From: Thermoactinomyces intermedius
GTDB lineage: Bacteria; Bacillota; Bacilli; Thermoactinomycetales; Thermoactinomycetaceae
Direction: 5' to 3' (one strand)
Length of the DNA: 64,000 nt
Assembly: GCF_016055025.1 (NCBI RefSeq)
Contig: NZ_JAECVW010000001.1
In this document: piece after piece, positions 42,860 to 50,654 of the stretch
How positions within the stretch are numbered: position 1 is the first letter of the stretch
Layout of the letters: the number at the start of each line of letters is the position of its first letter
Program-made: the position numbers and the translations under genes
The notes under the pieces: generated by a model
The model's input: only the letters and a program-made list of their open reading frames with translations
Database searches by the model: none
Told to the model about the DNA's origin: nothing

Positions 42860-43411
42860 ATGTCGACAGCTCAAGCCATTTTAAGAGAAGTGGAAGCGGT
42901 GATCGGGCAGGTGAAAGAAGAAGAGATCAAAGAAACCGCCGCGGCATTGCAAAAGGCGGGGCGGATCTTTGTCGTGGGGGAAGGACGCTCCGGATTGATG
43001 GCCAAATCGTTTGCCATGCGGTTGATGCATTTGGGTGCCAAGGTGTATGTGGCAGGCGAAACGATTACGCCATCCGTTGAAGCAGGAGACTGGCTGGTTG
43101 CCGTTTCAGGATCGGGAACCACCCGCCAAGTGGTTTGGACGGCGGAGAAAGCCAAATCCATCGGGTGCAAGGTGATTGCCGTGACGACCGATGAGGCGTC
43201 CCCTCTTGCACAAACGGCCGTGAAGATCCTCCGTGTTCCGGCGGCAACCAAACACCGGCGCGCCAATGAATGGAAAACCATTCAACCTCTGGGGTCGCTG
43301 TTTGACCAAAGTGTCCATATCTTGTTGGATGCCGTATGCCTGGAATATGGAAGGCTGAAGGAAGTGAATCATGACGAAGCGGTCCGCCGCCACAGCAATT
43401 TGGAATCATGA
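42860..43411 (+). CDS. hxlB: 6-phospho-3-hexuloisomerase-like SIS protein
   Basis: This 183-residue single SIS-domain isomerase is expected to convert hexulose 6-phosphate to fructose 6-phosphate. The sugar-phosphate motif GEGRSGLMAKSFAMRLMHLG and the SGSGTTRQV and KTIQPLGSLFDQS segments match HxlB of Bacillus closely. It follows the HUMPS aldolase by 3 bases and ends the operon before a terminator. Together the pair can fix formaldehyde, or in reverse make ribulose 5-phosphate. Confidence 0.9.
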   Translation: MSTAQAILREVEAVIGQVKEEEIKETAAALQKAGRIFVVGEGRSGLMAKSFAMRLMHLGAKVYVAGETITPSVEAGDWLVAVSGSGTTRQVVWTAEKAKSIGCKVIAVTTDEASPLAQTAVKILRVPAATKHRRANEWKTIQPLGSLFDQSVHILLDAVCLEYGRLKEVNHDEAVRRHSNLES

Positions 43412-43419
43412 TAAAACGG

Positions 43420-43465
43420 GGAACCGGAGACAGACCATCTGTTTCTTCGGTTCTCTTTGTTTTTT
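43420..43465 (+). terminator. Terminator of the KDG/HUMPS operon
   Basis: GAACCG...GACAGA pairs with TCTGT...CGGTTC, followed by CTTTGTTTTTT. Confidence 0.7.
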
Positions 43466-43503
43466 GATGAGAACGGGAGCGATTCAAGAAAGCGCCATGC
43501 TGA

Positions 43504-43540
43504 AAGCCGATTGATCAAGAACAATCAATCGGCTTTTTTG
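43504..43540 (-). terminator. Terminator of the aldehyde dehydrogenase gene (bidirectional)
   Basis: AAGCCGATTGAT and ATCAATCGGCTT form a strong stem with T6 on the plus strand and a shorter T run on the minus strand, just beyond the minus-strand stop codon. Confidence 0.75.
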
Positions 43541-43548
43541 CGGACCTT

Positions 43549-44940
43549 TTACAGATTCCCGATGGATAAGTACTTTGTCTCCAAATACGGTTCCATTCCT
43601 TCCAAGCCGCCTTCCCGGCCGATGCCGCTTTCTTTCATTCCACCAAACGGGGCGTGTGCGGCAGACGGCGCTCCGTCGTTCCAACCGATAATGCCGAAGT
43701 CCAAGTGTTCATTCAAGTAAATGCCGGTGCGGTAATCATTGGTGAAGAAATAAGCGGCCAGGCCGTAAGGGGTGCTGTTGGCAATCTCCACGGCTTCTTC
43801 CAGGCTTTTGAAGGACAGGATGGGAAGAACCGGTCCGAATGTTTCTTCCTGCATGATTTTCATGTCAAGGCCGGCTTGGCCGAGGATGGTCGGAGCGACA
43901 AAAAAATATCCTTTTTCGCGGTCGGCTTGGTAAGTGTTTCCGCACAACACGCGTGCGCCCTTTTGGAGGGCATCTTCGATTTGTTCCATGATTTTGTCAA
44001 AGCTTTTTTTGTTGATGACCGGACCGACGTCGGTCTCTGGGTTCAAGCCGTTTCCGACTTTTAATTTCCGCACGCTGTCCGCCAACTTTTGGGAGAAGGC
44101 TTCGGCGATGCTTTCGTGGACCAGCAGGCGGTTGGCGCAAATGCAGGTTTGCCCGGCGTTTCGGAATTTGGAAAGGATGGTTTGCCGGACGGCAAGATCA
44201 AGGTCGGCATCTTCGGCCACAATGACGGGAGCATGGCCGCCCAGTTCCATGGAAATGCGTTTGACGGTGGCGGCGCTGTTTTTCATCAGCAACTTTCCGA
44301 CTTCAGTGGAGCCGGTAAAAGAGATTTTTTGAATCAGGGGGCTGTCCGTAAAGAGTTTGCCGACGAAAGGCCCCAACCCGTTGACATATTGGATGACCCC
44401 TTCCGGTATGCCGGCTTCATGGGCCAGTTTAACCAGTTCCATGGTGGTCAGCGGCGTTTCTTCCGCCGGTTTCACAATAAACGTACAGCCGGCTGCCAAG
44501 GCGGGTGCGGCTTTTCTGGTCATCATGGCCGCGGGAAAATTCCAAGGCGTGATGGCCGCCACCAGCCCGACGGGTTGACGAGTGACGATAATCCGTTTCG
44601 ATCCGGTGTGGGCGGGGATGGTCCGGCCGTACAGCCGTTTGGCTTCTTCGGCGTACCAATCAATATAACTGACGGCATAGTCGACCTCCGCGAGGGATTC
44701 GGTCAGCGGTTTTCCGCTTTCCAGCGTCATGATCCGCGCGATGTTTTCCTTGTTTTTTTGAATGCGATCCGACCATACCCGGAGCAAGCGGGAGCGCTCA
44801 TGGGCATTGGTTTTGGACCAAGCGGAAAAACTTTCGTGTCCTTTCCGGATGGCTCTGGTGATTTCCTCTTCGGTATGGGCTTTTACTTTTTGGATCAATT
44901 CCCCGGTGGCAGGATTTTTTACTTCAATCATCTCGGACAT
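43549..44940 (-). CDS. gabD: NAD(P)-dependent aldehyde dehydrogenase, succinate-semialdehyde type
   Basis: This 463-residue aldehyde dehydrogenase has ITPWNFPAAMMTRK, KPAEETPLTT, SFTGSTEVGK, MELGGHAP with the general base Glu and GQTCICANR with the catalytic Cys. The best-matching subfamily is succinate-semialdehyde dehydrogenase, GabD-like. No GABA transaminase lies nearby, so another semialdehyde substrate is possible. AAAGGAGG precedes the ATG. It is transcribed alone. Confidence 0.87.
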   Translation of the reverse strand: MSEMIEVKNPATGELIQKVKAHTEEEITRAIRKGHESFSAWSKTNAHERSRLLRVWSDRIQKNKENIARIMTLESGKPLTESLAEVDYAVSYIDWYAEEAKRLYGRTIPAHTGSKRIIVTRQPVGLVAAITPWNFPAAMMTRKAAPALAAGCTFIVKPAEETPLTTMELVKLAHEAGIPEGVIQYVNGLGPFVGKLFTDSPLIQKISFTGSTEVGKLLMKNSAATVKRISMELGGHAPVIVAEDADLDLAVRQTILSKFRNAGQTCICANRLLVHESIAEAFSQKLADSVRKLKVGNGLNPETDVGPVINKKSFDKIMEQIEDALQKGARVLCGNTYQADREKGYFFVAPTILGQAGLDMKIMQEETFGPVLPILSFKSLEEAVEIANSTPYGLAAYFFTNDYRTGIYLNEHLDFGIIGWNDGAPSAAHAPFGGMKESGIGREGGLEGMEPYLETKYLSIGNL

Positions 44941-45050
44941 CTTTTTGCTTTCCTCCTTTTTTTGGACGGGGTCGGGGGTTCTTCTTCTATGATATCAGCC
45001 GGTGCAAGCTTGTCGATTTTTAAGGGGGTTTCGCCGTTTCAGCGGGAGGT

Positions 45051-45497
45051 TTATTTTTTTGCGCGGAGTTTTTCCCATTCGCTCCAATACATTTTCGGAA
45101 GATCCGGGGAAATGTCATCGGGGATGGTGCAGATCAGTTCCAGATTATGGCCGTCCGGATCTTCAAAATACAAAGAAGCATTTCTTTGAAACGGGCGCAC
45201 CACGGGCTCGACCGGTTCAAAACGCCCGTCTTTTACCGGTTCGATCCCTTTTTCCTTGAGCCAGCGGATGGCTTCAGGCATATCCTCAAAGTGGATGCGA
45301 AAGGCGATATGTTTGGCAAATACATGGTTCCCGCCGGGCTTTTGCCAGAGGCCCAGCCAGCTTTTTTCAGGTTCAATCCACAGAAAAGCGACACTGTCAT
45401 TTCTCCAGGCCGGAGTCAGCCCAAGTCTTTGATAAAATTCGACAGAACGGTCCAAATCTTCCACTTGAAAATGAACTTCATACAAGCCTTGAATCAT
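45051..45497 (-). CDS. VOC family (glyoxalase/bleomycin-resistance fold) protein
   Basis: This 148-residue protein has two beta-alpha-beta-beta-beta modules of the vicinal oxygen chelate fold. The N-terminal part is HFQVEDLDRSVEFYQRLGL. His and Glu residues that could bind metal occur at HFQV, KHIAFRIH and FEDPDGHNLELI. The substrate is unknown; relatives include FosB-like thiol transferases and dioxygenases. A strong AAGGAGGG site supports the ATG. No operon partner is evident. Confidence 0.8.
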   Translation of the reverse strand: MIQGLYEVHFQVEDLDRSVEFYQRLGLTPAWRNDSVAFLWIEPEKSWLGLWQKPGGNHVFAKHIAFRIHFEDMPEAIRWLKEKGIEPVKDGRFEPVEPVVRPFQRNASLYFEDPDGHNLELICTIPDDISPDLPKMYWSEWEKLRAKK

Positions 45498-45564
45498 AAA
45501 AGTTTCCCTCCTTGTGAAAAGCCGTCCGGGACCCTGTTTTCCGTCCCCGCGGACCGGATGCTTG

Positions 45565-46071
45565 TCAGGTGAATTGACCAGGTGATTTTCTTCTTTTCAT
45601 GATATCTGTATATTCTGTAATTTCGCGGATGACCTGGTCCATTTGCCCGGACAGGCGACGGCGTGAAAAGCGCATCACTTTCCAGCCTTGCTTTCCCAGA
45701 TCATGTTTTTTTGTTTGAAAGCGGAGTTGTTTTTTGGGACGGATCACCGTGTCCCCGTCGCATTCCAAAGCCAGTTTGTATTTGGGGATGGCGATTGCCA
45801 CCCGATGGCGGTGAATGGGATAGTGGATTTTGACGTCACGCCCGAATTTGGAATAAAGCGCGTAAAACAGTTTCCGTTCCCAAGGATTGCAAGTGTGGAG
45901 GAGTTGGAAATGGATAAACGGGAAGAACCCCAGCCGGACTTGTTCGTAAATCCAGACAGGGATGAAAAAGGGGATGCACAACCAGTGATGACGCCACTTG
46001 CGGCGTAACTTCCGAAACTTCCAGGAAAGTTGGCGACAGCCGTCGGTTCGGTTGTTGAACAGGGGAAGCAA
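45565..46071 (-). CDS. DUF559-like endonuclease-fold protein
   Basis: The C-terminal half of this 168-residue basic protein resembles the DUF559/Vsr-like restriction-endonuclease fold. LALECDGD is followed by QTKKHDLGKQGWKVMRFSRRRL, giving the usual E/D, Q/K and late Arg order. A more hydrophobic N-terminal part contains FFIPVWIYEQV. A nuclease role is inferred only from the fold. TTG 46071 is chosen because TAGGAGGT lies 8 bases upstream; an upstream GTG falls within that site. It is divergent from cwlJ. Confidence 0.65.
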   Translation of the reverse strand: MLPLFNNRTDGCRQLSWKFRKLRRKWRHHWLCIPFFIPVWIYEQVRLGFFPFIHFQLLHTCNPWERKLFYALYSKFGRDVKIHYPIHRHRVAIAIPKYKLALECDGDTVIRPKKQLRFQTKKHDLGKQGWKVMRFSRRRLSGQMDQVIREITEYTDIMKRRKSPGQFT

Positions 46072-46201
46072 GCCGGTCACCTCCTATATTCAGAATACAC
46101 CAAAAGAAGTGTTCTTTCCAAAAGATATTTCCAATTTTCAAAAGAATTGGCCGGTTCTTTTTTTGAGCAGGGGGGCATATGTTGGTCTCAGGGGGGATGG
46201 T

Positions 46202-46630
46202 ATGGCGGTTATTCAGGCGCCGGAATCGCATGTCAAGCTGTTGGCCAGGTTGATGCGGGCGGAAGCGGAAGGGGACGGGCAAATGGGGATGTTACTGGTT
46301 GGCAATGTGGGTGTCAACCGGGTGATTGCCAACTGTCTCGATTTTGAGGGGATCCGCAATCTTCAACAGATGGTTTTCCAATCCCCCGGCGGTTTTGAAG
46401 CCGTGCAAATGCCGTATTTTTATCAACCGGCCCGCCAGCAGGATATCCGGTTGGCCCGAAAGGCCATTCAGGGCCAGCGTTTTGATCCCGCCAAACGGGC
46501 CTTGTGGTTTTTCCGGCCGACAGGGGAATGTCCGGCAACCTGGTTTAATCAGACGCATTCCGGAAGATATAAAAGCCACTGTTTTTATATTCCTGATGCT
46601 TCGGATTGTCCTGCTGTTTATCAATATTAA
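46202..46630 (+). CDS. cwlJ: Spore cortex-lytic hydrolase CwlJ
   Basis: CwlJ degrades muramic-lactam peptidoglycan of the spore cortex during germination, notably with Ca-dipicolinate as trigger. The 142-residue protein equals the usual CwlJ size and lacks a signal peptide, consistent with assembly into the spore coat from the mother cell. The SleB/CwlJ domain starts LLARLMRAEAEGDGQ with the conserved Glu21 and ends in the family CFYIP segment. It is followed by gerQ, whose product is needed for CwlJ localisation in Bacillus. A mother-cell sigma promoter is expected but was not confidently located. Confidence 0.95.
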   Translation: MAVIQAPESHVKLLARLMRAEAEGDGQMGMLLVGNVGVNRVIANCLDFEGIRNLQQMVFQSPGGFEAVQMPYFYQPARQQDIRLARKAIQGQRFDPAKRALWFFRPTGECPATWFNQTHSGRYKSHCFYIPDASDCPAVYQY

Positions 46631-46647
46631 GAACTGGAGGGAGACAA

Positions 46648-46989
46648 ATGGTGTATTGGTCTTATCCATATCATGCTCCATACCCGTTTTATTCCGACGC
46701 GCAGGTCAGTCAGAGACAACAACCGGAACAAGGGCAGCCCCAAAGACAGGACCGCAGATTCTCGGAAGATTTGTTGCAAAGCAATATCGGAAAACGAGTG
46801 ACGGCTTACATGACTTATGAAGGGAGCGAGGAATGGAGGAACCGGGTGTTCACCGGGGTGTTGCGCCAGGTGGGCAGGGATTATTTTGTTTTGCGGGATC
46901 AGGAAACCGGAAAAGATGTCATGTTGTTAAATATCAATTTGAATTTTGTAGTGTTTGATGATACACCGGCCCGGCTGACCCGGTCGTAA
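46648..46989 (+). CDS. gerQ: Spore coat protein GerQ
   Basis: GerQ is a coat protein that is cross-linked in the spore and required for CwlJ deposition. The 113-residue product has an N-terminal Tyr/Pro-rich region (MVYWSYPYHAPYPFY), a Gln-rich linker that would supply transglutaminase substrates, and a conserved C-terminal domain (GKRVTAYMTYEGSEEW ... DYFVLRDQETGK). ATG 46648 follows GGAGGGAGACAA. The gap to cwlJ is 17 bases. Confidence 0.94.
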   Translation: MVYWSYPYHAPYPFYSDAQVSQRQQPEQGQPQRQDRRFSEDLLQSNIGKRVTAYMTYEGSEEWRNRVFTGVLRQVGRDYFVLRDQETGKDVMLLNINLNFVVFDDTPARLTRS

Positions 46990-47019
46990 CCCCTGGCGGA
47001 AAAAGTGTGAAAAAGCGTG

Positions 47020-47052
47020 AAAAGGGAGGCGGAAAACCGCCTCCCTTTCCTG
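47020..47052 (+). terminator. Bidirectional terminator between gerQ and ytoQ
   Basis: AAAGGGAGGCGG pairs with CCGCCTCCCTTT around AAAA. It lies between convergent genes. Confidence 0.85.
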
Positions 47053-47054
47053 TT

Positions 47055-47498
47055 TCATTCTTCAAAGATATAGGCCAGGGCATCCAGGGCCTGATCGACG
47101 GTTTCGACCGTCACTTGTGCCCGCTGGCTGATTTCTTTCAACGGATGGTGCAAGCTTTCCGGACGCACCAAAATCAGGGGCTTGTTTAAAGCGATGGCCA
47201 ACGATGCATCCATTGCGGTGTTCCATTGCCGGTATTTTTCGCCAAACAAGGCGATGACGATGTCGGCTTTTTCCATCCATACCCGGGTGCGCAAATTGTT
47301 CAGTTCCGAAGCGGCTTGATCCCGGTAAACCGCATTGGGCTGTTTTCCTTTGATCAGTTCGCCGATGTCATCCGAACGGTCGTGATTTTCCTGCGGCCCT
47401 TTAAAAATGACGGGCAAGCCCCGTTCTTCGGCTTTTTGGCGCAGTTTTGCCCTCCAGTCATCATGAATTTGACCGGCAAGATAGACGACGAGTTCCAT
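47055..47498 (-). CDS. ytoQ: YtoQ family protein
   Basis: This 147-residue cytosolic protein matches the YtoQ family of Bacillales. It begins VVYLAGQIHDDWR and shows a nucleoside 2-deoxyribosyltransferase-like Rossmann arrangement (KADIVIALFGEKYRQWNTAMDAS, ALNKPLILVRP). The enzymatic role is not established. The ATG follows AAAAGGGGGA. It ends at a shared terminator. Confidence 0.85.
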   Translation of the reverse strand: MELVVYLAGQIHDDWRAKLRQKAEERGLPVIFKGPQENHDRSDDIGELIKGKQPNAVYRDQAASELNNLRTRVWMEKADIVIALFGEKYRQWNTAMDASLAIALNKPLILVRPESLHHPLKEISQRAQVTVETVDQALDALAYIFEE

Positions 47499-47650
47499 GA
47501 TCCGGTTCCCCCTTTTTTGGAATGATCTCTTCTATTGTAATCAAAGTGCGTTTTTTGAAAAAGACAAACCGGGATGCATGCCCGGAACAGGAGGTTTCGG
47601 GGCGGTTCAAAGCCTTGATTTTTCAAGACAAAAGGATTCTTCTGAAATGG

Positions 47651-47680
47651 TTGACAATAACGGGCGGAATTTGTTATTCT
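47651..47680 (+). promoter_or_regulatory. Promoter of the S-box sulfate assimilation operon
   Basis: Perfect TTGACA (47651-47656), 18 bases, TATTCT (47675-47680), starting transcription about 50 bases before the riboswitch. Confidence 0.75.
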
Positions 47681-47736
47681 TATCCCAAGCAATTGAAAAC
47701 ATAGTTATTTGATAGGTATTTATGGTTTAGAAACAT

Positions 47737-47837
47737 CCTCATAAAGAGAGGCGGAGGGACTGGCCCGATGAACCCTCGGCAACCGGCCGTACGGCTTGGT
47801 GCCAAATCCAGAGAACAGTCACTGTTCGAATATGAGG
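47737..47837 (+). ncRNA. SAM-I riboswitch (S-box) upstream of sulfite reductase
   Basis: The S-box core GGCGGAGGGACTGGCCC, GATGAACCCTCGGCAACC and GGTGCCAAATCC is clear. P1 pairs CCTCATA (47737-47743) with TATGAGG (47831-47837). The antiterminator uses the same 3' strand: ATGAGG-A-GAAAAAGG (47832-47846) pairs with CCTTTTTCCCTCAT (47862-47875), with one bulged A. High SAM should therefore switch the operon off. Confidence 0.96.
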
Positions 47838-47858
47838 AGAAAAAGGCAAGTGGCATCG

Positions 47859-47892
47859 ATCCCTTTTTCCCTCATGGAAAAGGGATTTTTTT
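47859..47892 (+). terminator. SAM-dependent attenuator of the sulfate assimilation operon
   Basis: ATCCCTTTTTCC pairs with GGAAAAGGGAT (one bulged T), followed by T7. Its left arm overlaps the antiterminator strand. Confidence 0.9.
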
Positions 47893-47925
47893 ATTTTCAA
47901 GGTGAACGAAGGAGTGGAAGCGGGG

Positions 47926-49554
47926 ATGAAAAAACATTGGCCTTGGGCAAACAACCCGGACCGGTTGAATCCGTTCGAATTGCAAAAGTTGGAGCAGGAC
48001 GGTTTAGACATTATCGACGAGATTATTCATATTTATTCTAAAAAGGGATTTGAATCGATTCCCGAGGAAAAATTTGCTTTGTTCAAGTGGGCGGGAGTCT
48101 ATCAACAACGCCCGAAAAAAGACGGCTATTTTATGATCCGCATCCGTGTCCCTTCCGGGATTTTAAACAGCCGCCAAGTGCGGGTGGTGGCTGAGTTGTC
48201 GAGGGAGTACGGGCGCGGGCTGATCGATGTGACGACACGCCAAGCGATTCAATATCATTGGATTCGGGTGGAAAATCTTCCGGATATCTTCCGGCGTTTG
48301 AAAGAGGTCGATCTTTACACCTTTGAAGCTTGTGGTGATTGCCCCCGCAACATTACCGGCAACCCGCTGGCCGGGATCGATCCGCATGAGTTGGTGGACA
48401 CCCGTCCCATCGTTGCCAAACTGAATGAAAAGTTGCTGTTAAACCGGGAATTTTCCAACTTGCCGAGAAAATACAAAATTTCCGTCTCCTCCAGTGTCTA
48501 CAATCCGGCTCATGCCCAGATCAACGATCTGTCGTTTACGCCGGCAGTGAAAAAGTTGGATGGCAAAGAGACGGTCGGTTTCCACGTCTGGGTGGGGGGA
48601 GGCCTTTCCAACCGGCCGCATTTGGCTCAGCAGCTGGATCTTTTCGTCCGTCCCGAACAGGTTGTCGATGTGGCGGTCGGCGTGACGAAAGTGTTCCGCG
48701 ATTACGGATACCGGAAAAAGCGGCATAAAGCGCGCCTGAAGTTTTTGGTCGCAGATTGGGGGCCGGAGAAGTTTTTGGAAATCTTGAAAGAGTATATCGG
48801 CGAGTATCCGGCCCGGGGTGAAGATAAAATCGCCGGCTGGAATGCCGGTTATTTCACCGGGGTTCATCCGCAAAAACAGCCGGGGCTGAACTATGTCGGT
48901 TTAAACATTCCGTTGGGGCGCACGTCGGCAGACGAGTTTGACGGTTTGGCCGATCTGGCGGACCACTATGGATCCGGCTCGGTGCGCACCGCCAACACGC
49001 AAAATGTGATTCTGACCGATGTGCCGGATGACAAAGTGGAGGATCTGTTGAAAGAGCCTCTCTTAAAAAGGCTGAGCCCGTTTCCAAGAACGTTTGAGGG
49101 GTATGCCGTTTCCTGCACGGGAATTGAATTTTGCAATCTGGCGCTGACCGAAACCAAAGGGTTTTTGAAAGAAGTGGTCAACTTTCTGGACCAGGAGATC
49201 CGGTTGGACGAACCCATCCGGATTCATATCAACGGTTGTCCCAATTCCTGCGGGCAACAACAAATCGCCGACATCGGTCTCATGGGCGGGAAGGCGAAAA
49301 CGGCCCAAGGAATGGTGGAAGCTTACACCATCTCGGTCGGCGGGCATTTATACGGACAAGGAAAGTTTAACACGCAGTTAAAGGGACGGGTCACCAAAGA
49401 ATATGTGGCGCCGGTGTTAAAAGAAATCATTCTTTTCTACAAACGCGAACGGAAAGAAGGGGAGAAATTCGGCGACTTTGTGAAACGTGCCGGAATCGAA
49501 GCGATTCAGAAACAGTTTGATGAGATCCGCCAGCGGGTGGTGCCTGCTGTATGA
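47926..49554 (+). CDS. sir: Ferredoxin-type assimilatory sulfite (nitrite/sulfite) reductase
   Basis: This siroheme-4Fe-4S hemoprotein reduces sulfite to sulfide with six electrons. The 542-residue single-chain protein has the duplicated Nir/Sir half-domains (VPSGILNSRQVRVV; TTRQAIQYHWI) and the cluster cysteines in CTGIEFCNLALTETK and NGCPNSCGQQ. Its place behind a SAM riboswitch and with cysH and sat argues for sulfite over nitrite. ATG 47926 is preceded by GAAGGAG at slightly long spacing; in-frame GTG 47902 or 47914 are alternatives. It overlaps the next gene by ATGA. No siroheme synthesis genes are in the window. Confidence 0.92.
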   Translation: MKKHWPWANNPDRLNPFELQKLEQDGLDIIDEIIHIYSKKGFESIPEEKFALFKWAGVYQQRPKKDGYFMIRIRVPSGILNSRQVRVVAELSREYGRGLIDVTTRQAIQYHWIRVENLPDIFRRLKEVDLYTFEACGDCPRNITGNPLAGIDPHELVDTRPIVAKLNEKLLLNREFSNLPRKYKISVSSSVYNPAHAQINDLSFTPAVKKLDGKETVGFHVWVGGGLSNRPHLAQQLDLFVRPEQVVDVAVGVTKVFRDYGYRKKRHKARLKFLVADWGPEKFLEILKEYIGEYPARGEDKIAGWNAGYFTGVHPQKQPGLNYVGLNIPLGRTSADEFDGLADLADHYGSGSVRTANTQNVILTDVPDDKVEDLLKEPLLKRLSPFPRTFEGYAVSCTGIEFCNLALTETKGFLKEVVNFLDQEIRLDEPIRIHINGCPNSCGQQQIADIGLMGGKAKTAQGMVEAYTISVGGHLYGQGKFNTQLKGRVTKEYVAPVLKEIILFYKRERKEGEKFGDFVKRAGIEAIQKQFDEIRQRVVPAV

Positions 49555-49790
49555 GCCGGGAATTGTATCTGTACCGCTTGGTGGCAGAGAAAGAACCGGA
49601 CGGTTCTTACAACGTCATCGTTCTGGCGCCGACGGAGGAAAAAGCTTTTGAATATGCAGAAAAAGAGTTGGAACGTTACACGATCAAAACGCCTGCGGTC
49701 AAAGAGTGGGTGATTGAAGAGAAAAAAAGGGTTCGCCAAGGAACCGGATATGTATTAAACGGATCCGAAAGAAAGGAGAACGACAAATGA
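49551..49790 (+). CDS. DUF3906 family protein
   Basis: This 79-residue protein resembles the DUF3906 family of small Bacillota proteins. It has a short strand-helix-strand pattern (LYLYRLVAEKE, APTEEKAFEYAEKELERY, VKEWVIEEKKRVRQGTGYVL). It overlaps both neighbours by ATGA and is thus coupled to the sulfite reductase and CysH. A helper role in sulfur assimilation, for example as a small partner of either enzyme, is inferred only from this position. Confidence 0.75.
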   Translation: MSRELYLYRLVAEKEPDGSYNVIVLAPTEEKAFEYAEKELERYTIKTPAVKEWVIEEKKRVRQGTGYVLNGSERKENDK

Positions 49791-50530
49791 CCCGGGAACG
49801 GTATTGGCCGACATTGAGTGGAGAAGAAAGATGGAATCCCGAACAAATCAAAATCGTGGCAGAAGAGTTGAAAGACTTCCATCCTCAGGAAATTATCCGT
49901 TGGGGAGTGGAACAACTGGGGGTTTCCCGGTTGGTGTTGGCTTGCAGTTTCGGATATGAAGACGTGGTTTTGGTGGATATGGCATTAAAAGTCGATCCGG
50001 AATTGGACATTTTTTATCTCGACACCGACCTGCACTTTCAGGAAACCTATGAAGTCCGGGACCGGCTGGCTGAGAAATACCAAAAAGAATTCATCCGCGT
50101 TTCGCCCGAACTCACGTTGGAGGAACAAGCGGAGAAATACGGCGGCGAACTGTGGAAAAGAAATCCCGATTTATGTTGTAAGCTCCGCAAAGTCGAGCCT
50201 TTGAAAAAAGTGTTGAAAAACTACCAGGGATGGATCACCGGAATCCGGCGCGAACAAGCCCCCACCCGTGCCCATACGCAGGTGGTGGAGTGGGATCAGG
50301 GGTTTGGGTTGCTCAAGCTGAATCCCTTGGCTTTCTGGAACGCCAAACAAGTCTGGACTTATATTCATGATCATCAAATTCCGTACAATTCCTTGCATGA
50401 CCGGCAGTATCCAAGCATCGGCTGCCAGCCGTGCACCCGCCCGGTCCGTCCCGGGGAAGATCCGCGTGCCGGACGCTGGTCGGGGACCGACAAAATCGAA
50501 TGCGGGCTTCATAACAGTCCGGTCAATTGA
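49787..50530 (+). CDS. cysH: Adenylyl-sulfate (APS/PAPS) reductase
   Basis: This 247-residue enzyme reduces activated sulfate to sulfite using thioredoxin. It contains the PP-loop-like ACSFGYEDV, the cysteine pairs Cys130-Cys131 and Cys213-x-x-Cys216 that bind a 4Fe-4S cluster, and the catalytic Cys239 in ECGLH. The cluster cysteines mark the APS-accepting (or dual) type. No APS kinase gene is in this operon, which fits direct APS use. Confidence 0.94.
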   Translation: MTRERYWPTLSGEERWNPEQIKIVAEELKDFHPQEIIRWGVEQLGVSRLVLACSFGYEDVVLVDMALKVDPELDIFYLDTDLHFQETYEVRDRLAEKYQKEFIRVSPELTLEEQAEKYGGELWKRNPDLCCKLRKVEPLKKVLKNYQGWITGIRREQAPTRAHTQVVEWDQGFGLLKLNPLAFWNAKQVWTYIHDHQIPYNSLHDRQYPSIGCQPCTRPVRPGEDPRAGRWSGTDKIECGLHNSPVN

Positions 50531-50654
50531 TTTTTGCTCATTCCGTTCCGCTTGGCGCCGGGGGCGATTCGAACCGTGGGATCTTTTCAGTCACTCTGAC
50601 CCGGAAGCCCCCGGGGAGAGGGCCCGATGAAAATGATTGGAGAGGAGTATTACC
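50531..50654 (+). other. Structured spacer between cysH and sat
   Basis: This 124-base gap is unlike the otherwise overlapping operon. CCGGGGGC (50558-50565) and GCCCCCGG (50607-50614) can form a perfect 8-base stem, and inner GGG and CCC could extend it. There is no T tract, so a processing or stabilising hairpin is more likely than a terminator. Confidence 0.45.

Noticed and set aside
46090..46200. Sigma-E or sigma-K promoter before cwlJ
   Set aside because: A CATATGTT resembling a -10 occurs near 46176, but no matching -35 was found at the right distance.
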